From Morella rubra (Eukaryota > Streptophyta > Magnoliopsida > Fagales > Myricaceae): a stretch of 64,000 nucleotides of DNA. Of the stretch, positions 58,301 through 64,000 are shown in pieces. How positions within the stretch are numbered: the stretch's first letter is position 1; each line of letters begins with the position of its first letter. The notes under the pieces were generated by a model. That model searched no databases, was not told the DNA's origin, and saw only the letters and a program-made list of their open reading frames with translations. The stretch lies in NCBI GenBank assembly GCA_003952965.2, contig CM025850.1, positions 5,560,150 through 5,624,149 on the forward strand, read 5' to 3'. The translations under genes and the position numbers were made by a program.

Positions 58301-60465
58301 GGAGAACTCAGGTGCACAGATCCTAGCGCCAGGTCTCCAACCAAAACGCATTCCAATTCTACAATATTTAGACTACATGGTACATCTCAGGCACAAGGTG
58401 GTTTGCAATAAAGCTTCAGGACCTAAGTACCTAGATTAGCGCGGAATAAGAACAACTACTAAGCATTGCTAGCTATGAGTGTCACAACTGACATATGGGC
58501 TGCTGTACAGCCGCATCCAAAGCCTAGGATAATTTGTGGACTTAATAATCACATGTACTTTGGATGAATCCTAAGAACCTTTCTTCGCTCCTGGACGCAC
58601 GAGGAGTACGCATTGTCAAACGTTTCACTGTATTGTGGTAATCTTGATAGTAATCCCATGGTTAGATATATTTGCTCTTCTCAACCTCACGCGCTGCCAG
58701 ATCGACATTCTATCTAATATCCACACTGACTGCATATACAGCCATTCGCGTATTGCGCCTTAACTAAGGTTGGACTGAAATTATATAGATATATACCAAG
58801 GAAGTTTAGTCTTCTTAACTTGTATCTTAACTTCTACCTTCTTGATCCTCTTCCTACGTAAGCCACAGCCGCGAACTCGCATAATGTTCATATCTGAGAC
58901 AAGCAGGAATATGGTACAATGGCAAAGGTATTCGGAACCTAAATCGTTCACTGTGTCTATTCAAGATCTCATCGAACGCCCTTCGTACTTTAGAAAGAAC
59001 CCACTTCATGACTACAAACATTATTATCTAGTTTAATTCTTCATATTCACAAAACATTAGATACACAGAATATGGCTACACAATTCCATTCACAGAGAAA
59101 CACTATAGACTACACTCCAATATTAATATTAAACAAATATTCCCACATTCGTTCCATATACACCCAGAACACAAGACGAACTATGGCCACCGCCTTAGCC
59201 AGAACTCACCAATTATTGTCATGAAACCCATATAATCACGCAGATGTTTACTCCGCATATCATGAGGACACGGTTACACTACCTATCAAGACAGAACCAT
59301 TGTTCAACTAACTCCTTACTCACAAAATGCGTGGCTTATAGAGTGTCTATGATTGTGGCGACGCTGGACGCTAGGTCTCGGCTGCTCGGGCTCGCGGTTG
59401 ACTGCGAGCGTAGTCTCTCAGGTACTTGCAGTGTTCCATACTGCTCGGGCGCGGTACCGGCTCTAGAGTCTCTAAACCGATCGTCTGGTCACTCTGGGCT
59501 CTCGAGTAGTTGTCAGGGAGGCTCGTGAGTGATTCGGAATGTGCGGGTGGCTTCTAGTAAGTCGTTCGACAGCCATCTGAACAGGAGATAATTTTATTCT
59601 AACTCTATGTGAATTCTGTTTATGTATGAGGATCAGGGCGTAGCAGAGCTTGTCTGCTGGAGTTTTCAAAACAGCGCTGCGTAGCGTTCTTTTTCTTTGC
59701 TTTCTTTTCAAAACTGAACAATTCCGCGGCTTCCAGATCCGGTTTCTCACAAGGATCCATGGACCGCTGACCAGATCTCGTATAATGTCTTAACCGACAT
59801 TTTCAACACTGATCCGACGTCAGCTCTTTGGTTTCTCCAGACTCTAGTCCGCTGTCGAACATGTGTCCACCATAGGTCTTGTCTGGCTCCGCGTTTTGTG
59901 TACGAGTGGACCAGCGATCCTCTAATCTCATTAATCAAACGCCACTTATTTATATTTACTAAATATGATTTCTGTTTAAGTTCAATTAATGGTTGCTCCA
60001 TCTGCACCTCGCTTCATCGCTCGGGCAGCCCGCACGACGTGTCTCCCTAGTGCCCACTAGCCTTGTCTCAAGTGCTTGAGCTTCCATTCTGTAGATTGAA
60101 GTAACGACAACTATCGCTCTCGTCGTTAGGCGGTCTACAGTATCTTGAGGTCTGCAATGATCACCTGTGCCAAGGTAGAAAAACGACTTCAACGACAGCG
60201 GCGATTATGTATTGCGGTCGGCTTATAGCTTATGACCATCCTAGTGGCCCGTAGTGTGTCGTGGTAAGTGACGCCTTGTATGGAAATAAGTGGATGACTA
60301 GAAAACAGGTCTTTCGTTTTTACTCAGTAATGGATCTCTGCGTCTTTTGAAAAAAAACCATTGCCGCATAAAAAACACGTACAAAGACTGCTTAAGTCAC
60401 CTTCTCATTTCGCTCGCTTCACAATCTGATATCCAACGTTTTCATATCTTAATGTATTGCGATGC
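55375..60465. other. Suspected low-quality sequence before the assembly gap
   Basis: For about 5 kb the texture differs from the rest of the window. CG dinucleotides are frequent, A/T homopolymers are short, codons and known motifs vanish, no long ORF exists on either strand, and the sequence looks close to random. From ~59340 it is also GC-richer. It begins inside the hAT remnant and ends at the N gap. This is what an unpolished long-read end looks like. I annotate no gene here. Confidence 0.6.
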
Positions 60466-61465
60466 NNNNNNNNNNNNNNNNNNNNNNNNNNNNNNNNNNN
60501 NNNNNNNNNNNNNNNNNNNNNNNNNNNNNNNNNNNNNNNNNNNNNNNNNNNNNNNNNNNNNNNNNNNNNNNNNNNNNNNNNNNNNNNNNNNNNNNNNNNN
60601 NNNNNNNNNNNNNNNNNNNNNNNNNNNNNNNNNNNNNNNNNNNNNNNNNNNNNNNNNNNNNNNNNNNNNNNNNNNNNNNNNNNNNNNNNNNNNNNNNNNN
60701 NNNNNNNNNNNNNNNNNNNNNNNNNNNNNNNNNNNNNNNNNNNNNNNNNNNNNNNNNNNNNNNNNNNNNNNNNNNNNNNNNNNNNNNNNNNNNNNNNNNN
60801 NNNNNNNNNNNNNNNNNNNNNNNNNNNNNNNNNNNNNNNNNNNNNNNNNNNNNNNNNNNNNNNNNNNNNNNNNNNNNNNNNNNNNNNNNNNNNNNNNNNN
60901 NNNNNNNNNNNNNNNNNNNNNNNNNNNNNNNNNNNNNNNNNNNNNNNNNNNNNNNNNNNNNNNNNNNNNNNNNNNNNNNNNNNNNNNNNNNNNNNNNNNN
61001 NNNNNNNNNNNNNNNNNNNNNNNNNNNNNNNNNNNNNNNNNNNNNNNNNNNNNNNNNNNNNNNNNNNNNNNNNNNNNNNNNNNNNNNNNNNNNNNNNNNN
61101 NNNNNNNNNNNNNNNNNNNNNNNNNNNNNNNNNNNNNNNNNNNNNNNNNNNNNNNNNNNNNNNNNNNNNNNNNNNNNNNNNNNNNNNNNNNNNNNNNNNN
61201 NNNNNNNNNNNNNNNNNNNNNNNNNNNNNNNNNNNNNNNNNNNNNNNNNNNNNNNNNNNNNNNNNNNNNNNNNNNNNNNNNNNNNNNNNNNNNNNNNNNN
61301 NNNNNNNNNNNNNNNNNNNNNNNNNNNNNNNNNNNNNNNNNNNNNNNNNNNNNNNNNNNNNNNNNNNNNNNNNNNNNNNNNNNNNNNNNNNNNNNNNNNN
61401 NNNNNNNNNNNNNNNNNNNNNNNNNNNNNNNNNNNNNNNNNNNNNNNNNNNNNNNNNNNNNNNNN
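60466..61465. other. Assembly gap (1000 N)
   Basis: Exactly 1000 N, a conventional scaffold gap of arbitrary length. ORFs spanning it are artefacts. Confidence 1.
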
Positions 61466-64000
61466 AGTGGATAGTTTACCGAGCAGCATAGGAGAATCTT
61501 AAAGAAACAAATAAACAATTCTTTCGGTAAGAATTTCTTTCCCAGAAAGATAAATTTGTTTGTCCAATATTGGTCACTTCCAAAGAGCATACCAGTACAA
61601 TGGAGAAAAAAAAATTGCAAAAAGACTGATATAAGCTGCAACAAAGAAAAATGATAAGGACATTGGTTTCACTTGCTTGCTCTTGGTCCCAAATATAAAG
61701 AGTGTCATTTAACACTTCTGCAATATACATTAAATTTAATAGTCAATGGCAAAAAAAAAGGCTTTTCTGAGGATATAATTCTGTTGAAGCTTCTAATCTA
61801 ATCACCACGCACTAATTCATTATTCAGTCACACTCTTAGTAACTAAGCTAGGTGCTATTGTTGGTATATCAATAAACATAATTTATATTCCCATAGCCCG
61901 CTCTTTCATCAACTGGAAACTACAACAGACCAGTACAGTGTGATCAGAATTGTCTCAAAGCACAAGTGCTAGAGTCAAACAAGTTTCAAAAGCATGAAGA
62001 TCCTCATTCACAAAACTACTATAACTACAAAATCAAGTAACATAGCTTCTAATTTGATTTCTTGATACATATTGCGCTGCAGTAGGTAGGATGATGTTAT
62101 ATTAAACAAAAAAAAAAAACTAATTGTGTTGATACCTTAGGGATTGTGAAATTTACCATAGGGTCAAACAAACATAATTATAAAGCATGTGCTGTCCTAC
62201 CAATCGAATTAACTAACAAAGTCATTGAAAAGGACAAAAGACATGGGTCCACACACATTGCAAAATCAAGTCTTTGGGACCACATTATTACGTCGTTATT
62301 TGGCTAGAAATAAGCAAAGGAGATCTCAATTTGGGTCCACAAAACTCCTAACTGACTGACAGCAAATATTTTGATTTTTTCAAAAACCACAGAGAAGAGA
62401 CACAAGGGTCCCCCTAATCTAAACAAAAATAGAAAAAAGTACATAATAAAAAATCAATATATAGGGGCAAGAATAAAAAACCAACCGAAGAGTGGATGTC
62501 GTGTCTCACTTCACCCAAGTCTCCTCCACCGAAACCCAAAAGCTATGAAAACTCAGCGAAGCTTTCCACGAGCACTGGTGTTTTTTTATGAGGCAATCTA
62601 GCAAAAAAGAGAGCAACTCAAATAAGAGAACAAAGCAGAGGAACAAAATCAAGGAAAGCATGCACGTGTTTCTTGTGAAAGGTTTGATTTTGTCTTTGGA
62701 GCAGCTTGGAGTTGTTAATGCCATTTACACGCAGACCAAAGACAAACTTGCTAACCTAACGAGGTGGGTTGGCCAACGCCTAGAAAGGTCGAAATCACAG
62801 CCACTAACAACTAAAACTCACAAGAGATTGCACTGAACAAAACGAAAGTCTACTTTAAGCTCATACCTCTAGGTAAATTTTACAGTTTCCAAAAGCAAAT
62901 TTCGGCCAATAATCCAACGAAGTTCGAGCTCGTCCTCCTCTGTTAAGTCTGGTGGCAAAATCAGAACTTATTCATCGAAGAGATTGATCTAGGGAGGCAA
63001 AGCCTTTGTTAAATTTCCTTAGAAGATGCAAAGAGAAGGGGAAATTATTTAAGTGTTCTTTCGTGCAAGTGTTCTCCTCACTCAGAAACGGCGTCGTAGT
63101 TGTCATTTAAAGATTTTTTTGTTTGAAAATAAACTAACGCGGCAAACACGCAGTGATGATGTGGTGGGCTCCTATTAAGTGGACATGTGTCACTTAATGA
63201 TTCGTTATAACGTGAATTTTAAAGCCACGTCAGCGATAGGCATTAACGGATCTGACGGCAAATGGACGGAGGAATTTATTTTTTTTTAAAACTCGACCTC
63301 AGGGGCCTAATTGTTGAAAACGTTACCTTGGCCTATTTGCAACTTTGGAATACCACAAGGCCTCTGGTGCAATTAAGCCAAAAAATTAAAAGCATGTTAT
63401 TTTTCATCAATGTTGCTCTGTCAAGATTTGAAAGAAAGAAAAACCAAATGTGACGACAGTGGTTTTTTCTTCCTTTTTTAGTTCGTGGGAAAAGAGAGTG
63501 TGCGGTACTTCAGGCTATATTTTCTTCTTGTTAGCCAGTTGCGGGCTCAATTTGGGCCGGTTTTAACACCTTGCAGCGTTTCTTGTCCCATTTCGGCCAT
63601 CTGCGTTCATGTTAGTACCCTCAACAGGCAGGTATACTATTTACTGGACGTGAAGGATCATCAGAAAGGAAACTCTGCTGGGTTTTATTCTTTGTCGTTT
63701 TAAAATCTAATTTTCAACCTTTCCATAGCAAAATAGCTGTTTGGACTTACTTGATGAAAGAGTTAAGTATGTAGGATTAGAGGTAAAGCAATCAAGTAGA
63801 ATCAAATATGAACACGATCATTATCTTAACAAGAGACTCACAAAGACTAGTAAGGATCAAAATTCTGTGCAATTTTTCGTACAATTTGAAGAGAGATATG
63901 TACCATAGGTGAACTTCATATCATTTAACGATGCTCATGTAAAGTTTCGAGTAACATGAGTCTAACAATAGAATTCACTTATTGTGTCTATCTCTTTCCA
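61466..64000. other. Intergenic, right end of the window
   Basis: Normal AT-rich plant texture. I see no supported gene. One minus-strand stretch (62960-62880) reads LPPDLTEEDELELRWIIG, which looks exon-like but has no start or partner exon. 63160-63300 holds ACGTCAGCG and TTAACGG(A)TC phrases common in dispersed plant repeats. Confidence 0.4.

Noticed and set aside
55391..60190. Various 60-95 codon ORFs before the gap
   Set aside because: Random-looking translation in suspected low-quality sequence; no family resemblance.
60347..61644. Long ORFs across the N stretch
   Set aside because: They consist of untranslatable N; pure artefacts of the 1000-N gap.
1..64000. CRISPR arrays, bacterial operons, rRNA genes
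   Set aside because: None of the expected repeat-spacer, operon or rRNA signals; this is plant nuclear DNA. Direct repeats here are tandem duplications or transposon parts.

Overview
The window is nuclear DNA of a flowering plant, most likely a eudicot. The evidence is intron-containing genes with GT/GC-AG introns, plant-only families (FAR1-related, TPK channel, MAP70, PPR-SMR, PADRE, Pi21-like HMA, DUF4408/DUF761), AT-rich intergenic DNA and many plant transposon remnants. I cannot name the species. There is no bacterial-style operon, CRISPR array, rRNA or convincing tRNA.

Layout. 0.7-1.4 kb: a DUF4408/DUF761 gene broken by a probable 1-nt insertion. 1.8-3.4 kb: a diverged direct duplication of noncoding DNA. 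6.3-8.6 kb (minus): an intact FRS10-type domesticated-transposase regulator. 10.5-10.9 kb: a small TRIM retroelement just upstream of a two-pore K+ channel gene (TPK1 type, 11.5-12.8 kb, two coding exons, GC-AG intron, uORF whose stop overlaps the start codon). 13.9-14.2 kb (minus): a small two-helix membrane protein, then a 5'-truncated LINE tail with target-site duplications. 18.5-23.1 kb: an 11-exon MAP70-5-type microtubule-associated protein gene with a 1-nt deletion, and a short retro-insertion in intron 1. 24.7-25.2 kb (minus): a PADRE (DUF4228) protein with an N-myristoylation start. 28.0-30.1 kb (minus): an intact chloroplast PPR-SMR protein, SVR7.

30.8-48.3 kb is a segmental duplication. 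Copy A (30.76-36.97 kb) and copy B (43.19-48.26 kb) each carry one Pi21-like, proline-rich heavy-metal-associated (HMA) gene on the minus strand. Copy B is intact and ends in a CaaX box. Copy A is frameshifted and has an expanded proline/lysine/glutamate minisatellite. The spacer and both copies hold MITEs, a hAT element with an 8-bp target duplication, a large foldback element and a CACTA-like subterminal repeat array. 48.6-51.5 kb is a MULE transposase gene with one in-frame stop, followed by a frameshifted GRF zinc-finger fragment. 54.9-55.4 kb is a hAT transposase C-terminal remnant.

From about 55.4 kb to an exact 1000-N gap (60466-61465) the sequence loses normal plant texture and looks like uncorrected read sequence. 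After the gap (61.5-64 kb) it looks normal again, but I see no gene there. The host genes are functionally independent: light and growth regulation (FRS10), vacuolar K+ flux (TPK1), cortical microtubules and cell wall (MAP70-5), chloroplast RNA (SVR7), stress response (PADRE, HMA). The main shared theme is transposons: a domesticated MULE gene and a real MULE lie 40 kb apart, and mobile elements shaped most of the intergenic space.
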